A stretch of DNA of 64,000 nucleotides. Source: Psilocybe azurescens (lineage: Eukaryota > Basidiomycota > Agaricomycetes > Agaricales > Agrocybaceae). The notes under the pieces are model-generated. The model was not told the DNA's origin, searched no databases, and worked only from the letters and a program-made list of their open reading frames with translations. The translations under genes and the position numbers were made by a program. The stretch lies in NCBI GenBank assembly GCA_023853785.1, contig JAJIRX010000567.1:186001-250000 (forward strand), read 5' to 3'. The stretch's first letter is position 1; each line of letters starts with the position of its first letter. Positions 13,269-25,924 of the stretch are shown here, piece after piece.

Positions 13269-15950
13269 CTAGATATAGCAGCGATACTGTGGGTCTTTGG
13301 CACCCTTCCACCCGACTATTATCCATGGACATAGGTCAGGGTTAAGTGAGATAAACAACTGGGAAAACGTACCGCAGTGCCAGCAGTCAAGAATATGTTC
13401 TGGGTCACTGGTGATCCAGGGATCAGCCTTTATCGTGCAAAGAGTATAGCCTGAACCTACTATTTCTGTTTGATCTCCAGCAGACGTGGATAGTGTCCGC
13501 TCCAGAATGATTCTAAAAATAGACAGGTCATTGTATCGGGAACATTGCAGAAAAAATCAGTACCCACCCTCGAAATTAGGCTCATGGATGTCGGCCTCGT
13601 TCTACATTCAAGTAATTAGAATTTAAAGAAGGGTTTTCAAGAAAAATCAAGTTAAACGCGTACATGATACGCCCCGGAACCCGGTGTGATGTCCCGCAAG
13701 AAATTAACAGCTTTTGTTGATTGTGAAAACGCTAACGCTCTGTCGGCATGTGTCGCATCCCAGAACCAGCTGTTAACAAGTATGACCTGAAAGGGACGTT
13801 ATAAATCCTCAAAATTGTGGATGCGTGGTGGACGCACTTGATAGAGAACCGATCTCCAGATAGGATGAACGCTAGTGTCCAAGCCTTTTGTCCCATTGAA
13901 GCCATAAGGCGTCGTAATATGTAGCTGGGAGAATGCTGAATTAGCGAAAGCGTTCATCAATGCGTCCTTTAATTCGAGCCGAGAGTGTTCTGTTTCATGA
14001 TTCTTCGCAGGAATGAGACGACTAGCGAAGGCTATCGGTAATCCAACAGGCTGCGTATGACTCGTTAAGAAGATTAGAATTCGAAGTAATCGCACCGCGT
14101 ACATCTTGGGAACCCATGGTTCCAGCAACCCAGCCCTTAAACCATTCGTCATAGCTTTCAACTTCGGTAACTGACGAGGCACCACCTAGTCCAGTGGTCA
14201 GGTCGACCAAAGACTTCATCATCCCCTGTGCTGCATCGATCTCCAATTTTGGAGTTATGAGAATGAGGTTGCCGATGCTCGGCTAATGCAACTGAGCCAG
14301 GAATAATTGGCGACAAAATACATAGACTCACCGTAAGATATCCACCCCATCCATTTTTGGCGATAGTCGTGATGTTGTCCAGAAATACACCCAGTACAGT
14401 TTCCAAGTTATGGTTAGTCACTGGCCAGTTGATATTCGCCCTAGAGGCTTACAGTCAGTGGCAATCACCACGATTGCTTGAACGGCCACTTACACCCTAA
14501 ACGATTCCTTCGGTGAAACCATCATTGTCGCTTCGAGAACGACGCCGAAAGTACCGCCGCCGCCTCCGCGGAGAGCGAAAAACAAATCTTCATTTTGGCA
14601 TGCATTCGCAATACGGAAAACACCATCAGGAGTCACGATCTTGTATTGCAGCTGTTCAGCAAAAGTTAGCCTCCGGACAAATGGCAGTTGCCATGATCGT
14701 TACATACTGTTCGATCAGCGCCCATTCCGTAGGTTGGTGTCAACGGAGAGTGTCCGCCTCCCTGAGCCACGCACCATTATTGATCACACTCTTGCGGCAT
14801 CTTCGCTGTACGACGTACCTGCGCCCAGCCACCTGCTGCACCAACTGACTGGTCAGAACCTGAAACCATCTGAAGCCCATGTTTTTCTGTGAAGTCGCTT
14901 ATGTCGTAGAATTGTGTCCCAGCCTGTGTCGAGCACCAAATAGATTAGTGAGATCGACAGGATTTTGCAACCGTGTTAGGCTGACCCCAAACGTCAGAGC
15001 AGATTGTCCCGTAAGGTGACATCCTTCAGCAACGAAGTCAAGATTGTGCGAGATCTAATAAATTCTAGGTTAGAGCTCGAGTATGCAGAGGAGATATGAG
15101 GCCAATCAGGTTTACATATTTGAGGTTGTGCATCTGTACACCGTTAGCACATAAGCTATTTTTGGAGTTAACCCGTAACTTACCCAGAGGCCTAAAGAAT
15201 GCGGAACTGCACTGCGTCCCATGAAATCATGCTACTAGACTGTAAATAACGTCGTATATTGATCCGAGGGTGGTATAGTACTTACGCCTGTGTTTTTAAT
15301 GGCGAGAGGGACTTTTGCTTTCTGCTGAACTTGAAGGCTGCAATCACGTCTTCTTTTTCCGGACATCAATCTAGCAGAGTCAGATCAGTCTAAATGTCTG
15401 ATCATTGATACTGAGTTTCCTACATAGAGCGGTGATACGCCTCCATGAGAGCAGTCCTGCTGAGGAGCGAATGCCTCAGGATTGGACGGGTTCAGCCAGT
15501 CTAGCACGCAGGAGTCTCCTGTTGACATGCACCCTTCGTATTGCGTCTGTTCAAAATAAAGTTATCTTCCGAGAATCGAGGAATCGAAAGCAACGAGGGA
15601 AATGACTCACAGCCGCATAAGCACCAAAAGCATTCGATCGATTGACTGGAAGGAAGAGACGGTTAAACGCGTTCATAGGGTATTGTAAGTTACTTACTGT
15701 GGTTGTTGAAGAAATTTTCCTGAACATATCTACACTCCTGCTTATTCGGCTGAACCTTGTTTCCGTTGTAAGTCGAAAAGCATGGCTTTGCCCATGGTTG
15801 TCCATAATACAAACGCCCTCCAAGTGTTGCATTCAGAGCAGACCAATCTGAAGTTGTCGGCGCAAGCGACCCGCAAAGAGGGCTCTGGCCAGAAGCTAAG
15901 GGAATCAAGGACAACGATGGGCTCATCCCAAACGACATCTGGGAGGTCAT
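13269..15950 (-). CDS. FAD-linked oxidoreductase, berberine-bridge-enzyme-like
   Basis: Secreted-type FAD-binding oxidoreductase (PCMH/FAD_binding_4 plus BBE C-terminal domain). Relatives oxidise alcohols, sugars or secondary metabolites with O2; the substrate here cannot be read. In order: LNATLGGRL and a CFS segment near the N-terminus (15760-15870), TQYEGC...CVLDW (about 15500-15550), a KNTGHD-type motif split by an intron (15230-15310), [12 protein letters not shown] (about 14830-14860), GGHSPL (about 14750), [16 protein letters not shown] (about 14550-14590), and the BBE tail with [10 protein letters not shown] (about 13580), [13 protein letters not shown] (about 13490) and DCWHC (about 13380). 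It ends at the stop at 13269. At least ten short introns interrupt it. Two one-base A-run shortages (15354-15358 and 15313-15316) break the frame between otherwise well-kept segments. The N-terminus is only weakly like a signal peptide; start chosen at 15950. Confidence 0.82.
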
Positions 15951-16838
15951 AGTGAAAGAGGGTCAAGGAAGCTCTCTTTGGCGATCAGCCAGCCACATGC
16001 CATTTAGGAATCAGGTATTCCAGAGTTTGACCTCGGGTAAGTGAAGTGTGTCGCCTAATCAATACTATATATAGAGTAATCCGGAGCAAAACTGGAATCC
16101 AAAGAGCTGACAACGACTGTTGATAATCCTTGTCTAGTGTAGCCGCCGGAAAAAGAAGTTAAAGATAGTGGTGGAAGGATGTCGATGAGGAGCATCGACT
16201 AGTCAATTATCGCAATGAATACAAGCCCTCAAGAATGACTCCTTGAAGCTTCTTCTCGTTCCAGATACATGTCGATGTAAATGTTCAATGCTAAAAGTCA
16301 TCGCAGAAATTTGAAAGGACAATGACTATGTTTCCTGATAATTGTTTCCACAAGGAATGATGGATTAGATAGCGGCGAGAAGTGTCATAAAATAATTTTA
16401 TCTTCCAGGCGTCAATCAAAGGCAGATCAAGCTCTTGGGGGATTGTGCGCTGCGGCCACTATGTGACAGGTTTACACTTCTGAAAACATCTGATTAGACG
16501 CCGGTGCAAAGTCGAGACAGTATTTGTTTTCATTTTGAGATAAAGCAAGTTTCCATGATGCTATTAGTAACTAGTTAGAAAAGAAACCACTGTGGCGGGT
16601 CAGCCAACGAAGGCCGTGTTGCAATTTACTAGAAAGATTCATTTATCCAGACTCCATAAACCAAGAAAACATGAAAAGACTATTCGTGGTCATCATATTG
16701 AAGTGCTATGCACACGAGGCACAACTATGGCACGATCAGTTTGATAGGTAAAACCGAAAAGAAAGTGTAGACCGTCAGATAATCTGTATGACGCCTCGCC
16801 CAGCTTCGATATCTTTTGGGAAGCTGACTTGCAATTTC
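15951..16838. other. Intergenic, nothing recognised
   Basis: About 890 bases between the oxidoreductase start and the LRR-like relic. No ORF with recognisable content, repeat or RNA gene was seen. Confidence 0.4.
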
Positions 16839-17766
16839 TCATGGAATGTTATCCTGACGTTGTAGTAGTAAGCTCTGGCTGATCTGGCTGGGCTGCCCGA
16901 GCGTAGTATAGATCAGATACTGTAGATAATCAGCGGCTGTGCACAGTTTGTGTACCAGGACGCTTTCGTAGTTAAGAGAACAACGCACATTGCCCGCAAC
17001 GCTATAGTGCGTGGCTGCTCGATGAGCATTCCGAGCATTCCAGACACGAACTGCTAAGGTAGGCCGGATTGGTCTACTCCAATGTGTGAGTGATAGAACT
17101 TTTCCAATGGTCCGAAATCCGCAACACGAAAAGGATAGCTTTCGAAAGGGGTTCCCCTGAGAACAGCCACACCGCAGATTCGAGGAGCACATCCATGGAT
17201 GACGTCGAACATCTTCGACATGCAGCATATTAGAGATAGTATAAATCCTGCTTCGTCCAAAAGCAGTGTTTTTGAGTACGGTCTAAGTTGCATTTTGGGG
17301 GTTTTACCGAAGATGGATACAGTAAAATATCGAAGAGACAATGACACCCACTCTCGGATGTATGTTTCTGTGAGTAGTTGGCAAAATGGGATATGCAGAT
17401 GCTCAAGTTGGGGGAGATGGCGTAGAACATCATGGGTATGAGGATAATTTGCAGTGGCGCAGCTGGACTTTAAATGCAGATTACGGATTGCAGTTCCACA
17501 AGAAAGCCCAGTGGAACGAAGGAAACTCAATCAGTCGGGATATTCAGATATTTGTCTGGATAGTGGCGAGAACTGGAAATCGAGGTCAGGAACCTTGTTT
17601 CCAAATCACTGTGAACCCCAAACAGATATATCTTAGATTCTTGGTCATCTTGAAATGATGACAGGTCAACAACGACACAGATGGACTTCAGCGGAGGAAG
17701 TGAAGCCGGAGGGGTTGTGTAATACAAAATTGTGAGCAACAGTAGTGAAGAGTTGGAAACATGCAC
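16839..17766 (-). pseudogene. LRR/F-box-like relic
   Basis: Two overlapping open frames (17054-17530 and 16839-17228), preceded by a third segment (17527-17766), encode leucine-rich text of the kind found in Agaricomycete F-box/LRR proteins: a HLPQLEHLHIPF pattern and LRYFTVSIFG, then a GPLEKFYHSH segment. Frames change between segments and no start codon or F-box could be assigned, so this is probably a truncated remnant. It is not obviously related to the F-box family at 42-56 kb. Function unknown. Confidence 0.3.
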
Positions 17767-17905
17767 GCTTATTCCATTCTCCGCTACTCAATTTGGTTTC
17801 GGCGGAAACTCAAAAGTCGCTGGGCATCAGGAACAAACAAAGGGCAAACCTAACAATGAAACATCTTTGTCTGACTGTCGACTAGTCTGTCTACGCTCTT
17901 CCAAC

Positions 17906-18754
17906 ATGGCACCTTTGTCTACATTCCTGCTTCCTCTCCCATCAAATGGGCCACCCACTGGATACAGTTGGGAAGGACGTGATATGTCAGTTTTGTCAAC
18001 AACTACAGCATTCAACACTGGGATAGATGAACGAGACATCTTCCTTGGCAAGCGTCGATGTGTGGTATGTGGGGAGAGTGCAGAAGCAGTGCTCCAGTAT
18101 TGCTATGTTATTAAGGATAAAGAGTTAGAAACTGTAAGTTGAATAGCTCTCTGAGGTCTCTGTGGCTAAAGTAAAACACAGTGGTCTAATCTCAAGACCC
18201 GAGGGTGGATCCCATTGCAGGCTAAAGCACATCCCCAGCATGAACCATGCAATGGCTTGCTTATGTGTGCTATTCATCGTTTCATGTTTGATGCATATGC
18301 TTTCTTTATACGTTTCATCCCCAATGTGAGTTTAATTCAGAATTTTCTCTTGTCAAGCATTCATAGAAAACAGGTGCAAAAGTTTGTGCTTGTCAATCAC
18401 TCCAATCACCCCATTCTTGCAGAGTTCCATGGCAAAGCTATTGCACTTGATATTAAGGACCACCATGCACCCTTCCCTTCCCTATTCATTCTCCATGAAA
18501 TGCGTGTCCATGGGATCCACCCATTCCAAACCATTAATCCTGAGGTCAGTGATGGTGGCTGGCAAGATTGGATTTATTCCGAAGGTGTATTTGATGACTT
18601 GTCAAACTCATTCAAGCAGGACAACCCAGGTAAGAAGTCACCCAAATAATGAAATAGACATGTTGACAAAATCACCACAGCATCTGGACAAGACTCTCAG
18701 TGCTATTATAGCAAGCCCCAGACAATAAATAATAACATAGCTGAAACATTTTAG
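17906..18754 (+). CDS. HNH-nuclease-like protein
   Basis: Four exons (17906-18133, 18182-18325, 18374-18629, 18681-18754) join in phase into 233 residues. The core resembles the HNH endonuclease-type domain proteins (PF13391-like) multiplied in Agaricomycetes. Visible motifs: RCVVCG at about residue 50, the W-to-GWIP segment, PCNGLLMC with the conserved Asn, an AIHRFMFDAY segment with the conserved His, then FHGKAIALD and PSLFILHEMRVHG. The first HNH His is replaced: the expected C-H-I-I pattern reads CYVI, so metal-dependent cleavage may be lost. Start ATG 17906 is chosen because upstream sequence in this frame has no other good start. All three introns have GTAAG or GTGAG donors and CAG acceptors. 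The gene lies at the left edge of a CpG-poor block. What this family does in fungi is unknown to me. Confidence 0.75.
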
Positions 18755-21700
18755 TCACCTTGTCATCTTGTACCAAAAGGATGGCATACCTGCATCATCC
18801 ACAATTCTATTTGCTGTAATTTCAGATTTGTTTATTGGAATTTGCTCATTTTGGATAAATTATTATTGTAGACAGAAAAGATATTTGGTTTACATTCCCT
18901 GCTATCATGGTGGTGGTTATGAGGCCTATTATGTTAGCAATAGACTTGTTCTTTCAACCAGAATTCAACAGCATCACAACTCCTGTGGTCACCAACATGA
19001 TCTTCAATAATGTGATATAACCTCATAACATAACCATATGAATTCATAATTTAAAACCTGTCATCATAATTAAAATGTGACATATTGGGCTGCTCAGTTA
19101 CTTTCATAATCTTTTTGTGGCACAGGGCTATACTATCCCTTACCTGTTGTTTGTTTTGATCATTTGTTTGTTTTATGTTCACTCATCAATGATTTTCATT
19201 AAAAATATAAAACTCTGCCATATGCTGACAAGAAGCTGGTATGTGTGCCACATGCATTGAATTTCCATTCAATCAACTTTTATATGCCACTGACATGCTG
19301 TTTTTTTATGGCTGTGATGAGATTGATGGCTGTTGATGGGAGGTCTTTTTCCTCATCCTTTGGTTTCTCTAAATGTACTTCATTTTTATTGAATTAAAAT
19401 TTATATTCATTGTAAATTGATAATAAGCCTATAAAAGTATATATACCAAATTTTGAGGCAAGAAGAAGGGGGAAATGTGTCAAAACGAACATGTGGTCAA
19501 ACCAAACAATGGATAAGGGATAGTAGGCCCACCCTTTTGGTTATACTATGTGATATCTATACTTTGATCACTCAGTTACTTCCATGTTTTTTTTTGTGGT
19601 ACAGGGCTATAGCAATGCCTGTGGAAAAATCCCTTTCTTTTCTTCTCTTTCCTTCTCATATCATTGCTGCCTCCCCATTGTCCTTGGGGTACAAGTTTAC
19701 TTGTTTTTCTGCATAGTCTTTCTTCTGGCTTGTTGTTAATTATATTGGTATGTAGTTTTACATAAGTGTGTATGCTTAGCTTTTGGCCTCACTGTAATTT
19801 AGCAGTAGTGCAATTTTTTTAATTGTCTGAGTTATTTGTCAATAGCTTCTGTGTATGTCAATAGTATTTTTTCATTGCTGTCCACAAAAAAGAAGTAGAA
19901 TTTGCAAGTTTTATTTTAGGTCTATGGTTCTATATGCACCATGGATTCTATGTAGTGCTATGCACTCAAGATGTTATGTTAATTCTAGTTAATTTTAGGT
20001 CTACCATTCTATATGCACAATGAATTTTATATAGTGCTATATGCTTTGTGAACATTGTTCAGCTGTTCATGAACATGAATTCCATGCTGTGGTGTGCTGA
20101 GATGCTTGCTGTGGTGTGTGTTTGCAGCTAACACTTCAATCAATTTTAAAATAACTAGTTTGTCACTAGGAAAGGAGGCTTGCACTTTCAATAATTATAC
20201 TACACAAATTCTTTAAAAGGGAGTAAATATGAGTTTCAGCTCACAAGAGTTTAGGAATTATATATGTGTTTTTATAACTTTTATGTGGATGCTAAGATCT
20301 TTGCAAATCTCTACTCAAGCACAATACCATTTCCAGACCTTTTTAGGGTCACTATCAGTGGGTACACATTTCAAGCTGTCTTTATATTTGTATATTCTGA
20401 TCTGCTCAGCTAGATGTGTATACATTGTGATGCTCATAGTTATTACACTTGTTATTACTTCCAGAATATAAAGACTTGCTTGGCATTCCTCATTTTCCTT
20501 TATGTTTTGGACTGGCTAAAGCTGCCATTGCTCAGTACTGTGATTGGACTCATTTAATGAAGACTGAGCTGGTTTGTTCTGATTGTCTGTAATGCATGAG
20601 GACCTGTATCACACTGCACAAGACTTTTAGAGTACTTTGGTGCTAAGTCTTTAATTAGGGTTGCTCATGGTAGCGTTTTTGGTTTGTTTTTCACTTGTTT
20701 TTTAGTTTCATTTTCCAAAGAAAAACAAGATCAAAAACAGATCAAAAATGACCCAAAAAAGAAAAAAGTCCTCATGGAGCACTTTTTGGAACTGTCATTT
20801 TTCTGTTGTTTTTGCATCTCTTTTTCAGGTAGTATTTCAATCTCCGACCTAAATCTCACCCACCACATTGACTGCCTGCACTCTTTCTGTCACCCACCAC
20901 CACCTCTGCTCATCGTCTTGCTCCAGCCCCACATTGTCATTGTCAAGGCCACATAATGATGGCAACCACAATCCATTTCAACTGGGCTCAGGGCTTTGTG
21001 TCCCTCACCTCAGCACCTTAGAATAAAAGCAAGGTAGTCCATTGATGGTGCAAATGACGCCTATAACCTCCACTTAGGCATGTCGTGTTGAGCTTAGGGA
21101 GTGGGGAATTCTACATCCTGGTGAGTGTGTGCTAGCTCTACAACTCAACCCAACACTGACATCATGTTCAACATTGCTGTTGCCCTTCATGGCTGTTTGA
21201 CCACTGTGGCTGCTTTCTGCAAGTATGTAGTTGGCAGGATGTGGCCATGCAATCAGCCACAGGACCTGCTTAACCCACTCACAGCCTCCATAGTCAGTGG
21301 CCAGGCAGGCACTACAAGCTAGACCTCTCTGCTGACACTGCACCTTCCACTTTCTTTACCCCTTGAACACCTTATACATGCCTTAGTTTTTAGATAATTT
21401 ACTTGACTTTGTTGTTGTATTTACTAGACATTTAATATACTGTTTTATGACTTACTCGGAGTGGCCTTCAATAAACAAACTCTCTAAAACTCAATCTCAG
21501 AGGATTGGGAGTGTATGACACCTAGTTCAGTGTAGCAAAATATATCTTTACTTAGTTGTCCAGGGTAAAAAGTCTCAACGAAGCGGAGTTTAATGGAAGG
21601 CGCAGAGCCAAATGTGAGAAAAACAGCTTCTGGTTCATTTTTCATCTGTTTTTTGAAATTTCCTGGAGTGGACACTCACGGTAGCTCATTTTCAGTTGTT

Positions 21701-23500
21701 TTTGGGTTTGTTTTTGTTTGTTTTTACTGCCAACTTGAAAATGTTGGCAGTAAAAATGAATGAAAAACAAACCGAAAAACAGCCCAAAAACGCTACCATG
21801 AGCATCCCTATTGTATCACATCATGTGTAGTTAGTATGTGTATTTTAGAACACATGACTAACTGCACTGTATCTCAATTTCTGCAAATGCCTTCCACTTT
21901 CTCTATTGTTCCTCAGTCAACACATAGTTACATCTTTTTACAGATAGTATTTTGTTGTTTATAATAGCTAGCCCAACTGCTCAGTATTTAGACATTAATA
22001 AATATATCATTTATACTGCTTAGCTGTATTTTATAGTTTCCCTCATTCTTCATGAACATATTACAGCCCACTTGTATACATCTGGATGCCAAAAATTCAG
22101 CTACTCTTCATTATCCATCCTTTTACACAGCTAGCCATGCAACAGTCTCTTCAGTGTGGTCAGTGTAGTTTGGTGTGTTTTGAATCTAATGTTGGATAGC
22201 TCACTGAATGATGAGCACTTGGTATTACATGCATTGATATCAACTTGAAAAAGTCAAATACAGATTAATATTAGTGAGAAACTGATCCACATTGAAAGTC
22301 ATCCACATTCAAGCTAGCATCAATTATAGCAACAGTGCTGGACTATCAACTATATTGGTATGTGAAAGACACAGAAGAGTAGGTGAGTATAGCATATTAC
22401 AGACACTAAATGGAGTTGATGAGCTACTCACTGAAATATTGGCTCTCAGCAGCACTCAAATCAGTGTGGTTGTGATCATTGTTATGGCAAGGACTGTAGG
22501 AGATGGAGGAGGTGCAAAGGTCTTTGAATAAATATGTGTTGCAAAATTTTTATTGAGATTGACAACTATACTTACCAATATCATGTGTCACCACCTCCAC
22601 AGCATCCACAATTGAGCCAATAGGTTCATATGTGCCAACAACAAATGCAGTCAATAATCTGCCTGACACTCTTGTAAGTTGACAGCTGCTGTGGCAATGA
22701 AGACTATGATCACAGAAAGATGAGAATTACAGTGGTGTCAGCAGAATTTGTGATATATGAGGGTGCATCAGCTGACTGTGAGTATGATGAGAATACATCA
22801 AGAGAACCTGACTGACCTGAAGTTCCAAGGAGTTTGACATTCTCTGTGTATTGAGACAACAAAGCAGCCAATGCTGCAAAATATGAGTTACTATTCAATA
22901 GAATCCAATTATTGCATAATAAAACTCTCACCTTTGGTCTGAGTATTCCCTTGCTCAGTAGAAAACATTAAAATGTATAGATTAGTTTGAATTTGAAGCA
23001 GTATTGGAATGAGGATATATCAGTCAAGAAAAAGAAGAAAGAACTAAGCTTACTAAAGAATTTGATCCTTGTTATTCACAACAGTTTTTTGCAAGCCCAT
23101 CTGATAAACTTTATGTATGCTTCAAATCTTGTTCTCTCAATGATTTGGAGTTTGACTCTTTCTTTTTGTGCACACCAATTATTTATATCACTTCTGTTAA
23201 TTCCTCATAAAATAACTTTCCACTTTTTAATTTTTACCTTTAGTAAAGATGTAAGATTTATAACATATATCCCACTAAAGTAATTGTGATGTTTGGATGC
23301 ACCTACAACTCCTTGGTTGATCACCTGACTTGTTCTCTTTAGGTAAATTTGATGTCTTGTTTGATTCTAAAGGCAGATTTGACAATTCACATGAGTCACT
23401 TGATCTTTGCCAATGTCACGTGAATTTACCACAAATAACTGGTAACTGGCTGACATGCAATTAAATTACCATGATTATTACAGAATATATTTCTTGCAAA
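18755..23500. other. CpG-depleted, AT-rich block
   Basis: From about 18.2 to 23.5 kb, CG dinucleotides are almost absent, except inside the element at 20.66-21.81 kb, while TG and CA are abundant. CG becomes common again immediately 3' at the thiouridylase gene. The block has poly-T and poly-A tracts and few ORFs. Between 22290 and 22931 (-) there are hydrophobic exon-like segments with plausible splice sites, for example an ALAALLSQYTENVKLLG segment at about 22840, which may be a membrane-protein relic. No reverse transcriptase or transposase motif was found. CpG loss of this type is what deamination of methylated cytosine leaves behind. Confidence 0.55.
20658..21808. mobile_element. Fold-back / terminal-inverted-repeat element
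   Basis: The left end begins GGGTTGCTCATGGTAGCG and the right end is its inverse (GGGATGCTCATGGTAGCG on the minus strand). About 25 positions match with one mismatch, then T-rich similarity continues. Both ends are flanked by TA (20656-20657 and 21809-21810), a possible 2-bp target duplication. Each end is also a hairpin-like module: at the right, TTTTTACTGCCAAC (21721-21734) pairs perfectly with GTTGGCAGTAAAAA (21743-21756) across an 8-base loop; at the left, imperfect inverted T/A tracts end near CATGGAGCAC (about 20783). No transposase is encoded. It is either one 1.15-kb non-autonomous element or two roughly 130-bp fold-back MITEs 0.9 kb apart. Confidence 0.6.
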
Positions 23501-23774
23501 TTTGGGTGTAAAAAATAAAAGAACTTGTAATGCCGGGCAAAGCCTCGGCCCTCACCACATTGAGATCATTTTTTGGAAAGAGTTGGAGAACCTTGTGACC
23601 GCTTATGCAACTTGTGATAAATGTGACAACATGACCACTGTGTCACCACCTTCTGCACCAGCCCGAGCGACGACCGCAAAGGCACAAAAGGAATTTACTT
23701 GCCGCCAACAGTGCCAAAGTCGTTTCACTTGCTCGGGAAGAAATTTCCTTGTATTTTTAAACTCCAAAAACACC

Positions 23775-25477
23775 ATGCTTTCGCTTCGACGCGCCAGTTG
23801 TACGCGCCTTGCTATCAATCGGTATTTGAGAACATCTCTGAGGTATACACCAGAAACAACGGTGGAAGAAGAGTCTGTGAGCAGAAAGGTGCCACGAAAG
23901 GGCGATAAAGGTACTTTGGAGTCTCTGCACGTGAATCTTGAAATTTATGTTGACGAGATGCTCGTAGTTGTGGTTGGGATGTCAGGCGGAGTCGATTCAT
24001 CAGTCACGGCCATGCTTTTAGCTCAGAAAGTACGCCTGTTCGACCTAGGAATCTTAGTCAAGATCATGTCTGATCCTCCCTTGGATGTCAGGACTACGAT
24101 CTTTCGGCTGTGTATATGAGAAATTGGGACACTCGGGACGAATCCGGAACGGACAAGGGCTGTGAGTGGGAGAAGGATTGGGAAGATGTACAAGTTGTAT
24201 GCCGCAAGCTTGGTTTACCTTGCGAACTTGTAAGAAACCAAAATTCTAGTCCTCTAAACTTCTTATCATGAGCATCTTTCATAGATCGACTTGTCGCGTG
24301 AATACTGGAATCGCGTATTCGAGCCCTCGTTAAGGCAGTGGGAGTTTGGCGTCAGTCCTAACCCGGATGTCTGGTGTAATAAGTGAGAATCACGATCACT
24401 CACCAGAAGGATGATCTCATACATTGTAATAGAGAAATCAAGTTTGGCGCTCTCCTTGAACGGCTACCCCAAAAGAAGCGTGGTTCGCCACAGGTAAGTC
24501 AGACAACCGGCTATTCTTTATCGTAAACTGACGTTAAGGCATACAGGACATTATGCTTCGAAATCTTGGACCACCCCCGGGTTACGACCCAAACTTCTTC
24601 GCGCAGTTGATTCAAATAAGGACCAGACCTACTTCCTATCTTCTATCTCAGAAGCTAGTCTTTCCCGAGCTCTGTTTCCCCTCGGTCATCACACGAAACC
24701 CAAAATCAGGGAACTGGCAAAGAAGAACGGTCTATCAACAGCCGAGAGGCCAGACAGTGTTGGTATATGCTTTGTTGGCGAGAGGAAGAAATTCGGTGGA
24801 TTTTTAGGTGGGTCACATACCTTGGAATAAGAATTGCTGTCAGTGATTCGAGCGTCCTTTTCTGTTTCTATCTAAGACACGTACATTCCTCCACGACCTG
24901 GGAACATTGTCGACCGTACTAGTGGAAAGGTGATCGGCGAACACGGAGGGCTTTGGAATTTTACTATAGGACAAAACGTTCGTGTTTCAGGATTGCCGCA
25001 GAAGATGTTTGTAGCCGAAAAAGACCCAGAGACGAACGAGATCCTGGTCGTATCCGGCAGGTCAGTAACATGGGCTTAGGGGTGACACCTTTCTAATGTT
25101 TTCTTCTGTCTCACATAGCGCCCACACATCATTGTTTACGCGCACGATATACGTTTGTGATTTCAATTGGATATGGGCAGATACTCTTCCTGAGGGAATT
25201 GACTCCCCTGACGGTGTTGGCGTCCGACTAATGGTCATGCATCGATATCGTATGCAACCTGTCGATTGTTCTGTGCGAAGGTAAACCAGTTTTTCTTCCG
25301 CCTTCTTGCCGTCATAGTCTGATGAATTGCTTGCTTTACAGAGAAATGGGAGAGCGTGGAAGTATGCTCATAATCGAGTGCGATGAACCTCAGCAGGCTG
25401 TCTGTCCCGGACAAGCGGCTGCGTTGTACCTTGGTAATTGGTGTCTTGGATCAGGCACAATAGTGTCTACATCATAG
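23775..25477 (+). CDS. MTU1: Mitochondrial tRNA 2-thiouridylase (MnmA/Mtu1 family)
   Basis: ATP-dependent sulfurtransferase that puts the 2-thio group on U34 of mitochondrial tRNAs. Exons by eye: 23775-24029, 24092-24229, 24285-24382, 24433-24493, 24547-24807, 24877-25060, 25119-25280, 25342-25477. The Arg/Ser-rich N-terminus (MLSLRRASC) fits a mitochondrial presequence. The ATP-pyrophosphatase loop is GMSGGVDSS. NPDVWCNKEIKFG, ATGHYA (across an intron), DQTYFLS, a GICFVGERKKF segment and PGNIVD follow in family order. A catalytic Cys is seen in each of the NPDVWCN and GICFVGE segments. One base is missing in exon 4 (about 24471-24478) just before the ATGHYA segment. Since every other exon is intact, I read this as a sequence error. 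It is the first CpG-rich gene after the depleted block. Confidence 0.92.
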
Positions 25478-25924
25478 CGAGGTTGCGTTGTTCATGATCA
25501 GGGTATCAAGAAAGGCATCATCCCGCGCTGCGTGCTGGTTATTTTCTTGCATCGACTAATTGCTTCTCAATCATATTAGGAGGCTTCAACAATTCTCCGC
25601 TGATTTGATTCGCTTCTGTGCGAGTCGTGGCATCTGTTCCGGCAGCCGTATCATGCCGTATCTTGGCTGCACTATGACTTCGTAATCTGTGGATTAATCT
25701 GCACGTTGAGTCCGAAGTGCGCACTTCCAAACACATAGCCAAGTCAATGCAAGGCATAATGAATTGATTTCAAGCTTGCTACATATGCGAGTTATCTTTC
25801 AAGCCTTCATATGCCTGTAATAGCGAGGTTTTCTGGATATGGATCAATTAGTTACTAATTGAATCGCTACTTAACAGTCATTGATAAAAAATGAATGCCA
25901 CGACTTGTCTGGTACTGTAAGTAT
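25478..25924. other. Intergenic, nothing recognised
   Basis: About 450 bases between the thiouridylase stop and the end of the DUF4139 relic. It presumably holds both 3' ends, which converge here. No conserved ORF or RNA gene was seen. Confidence 0.4.
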
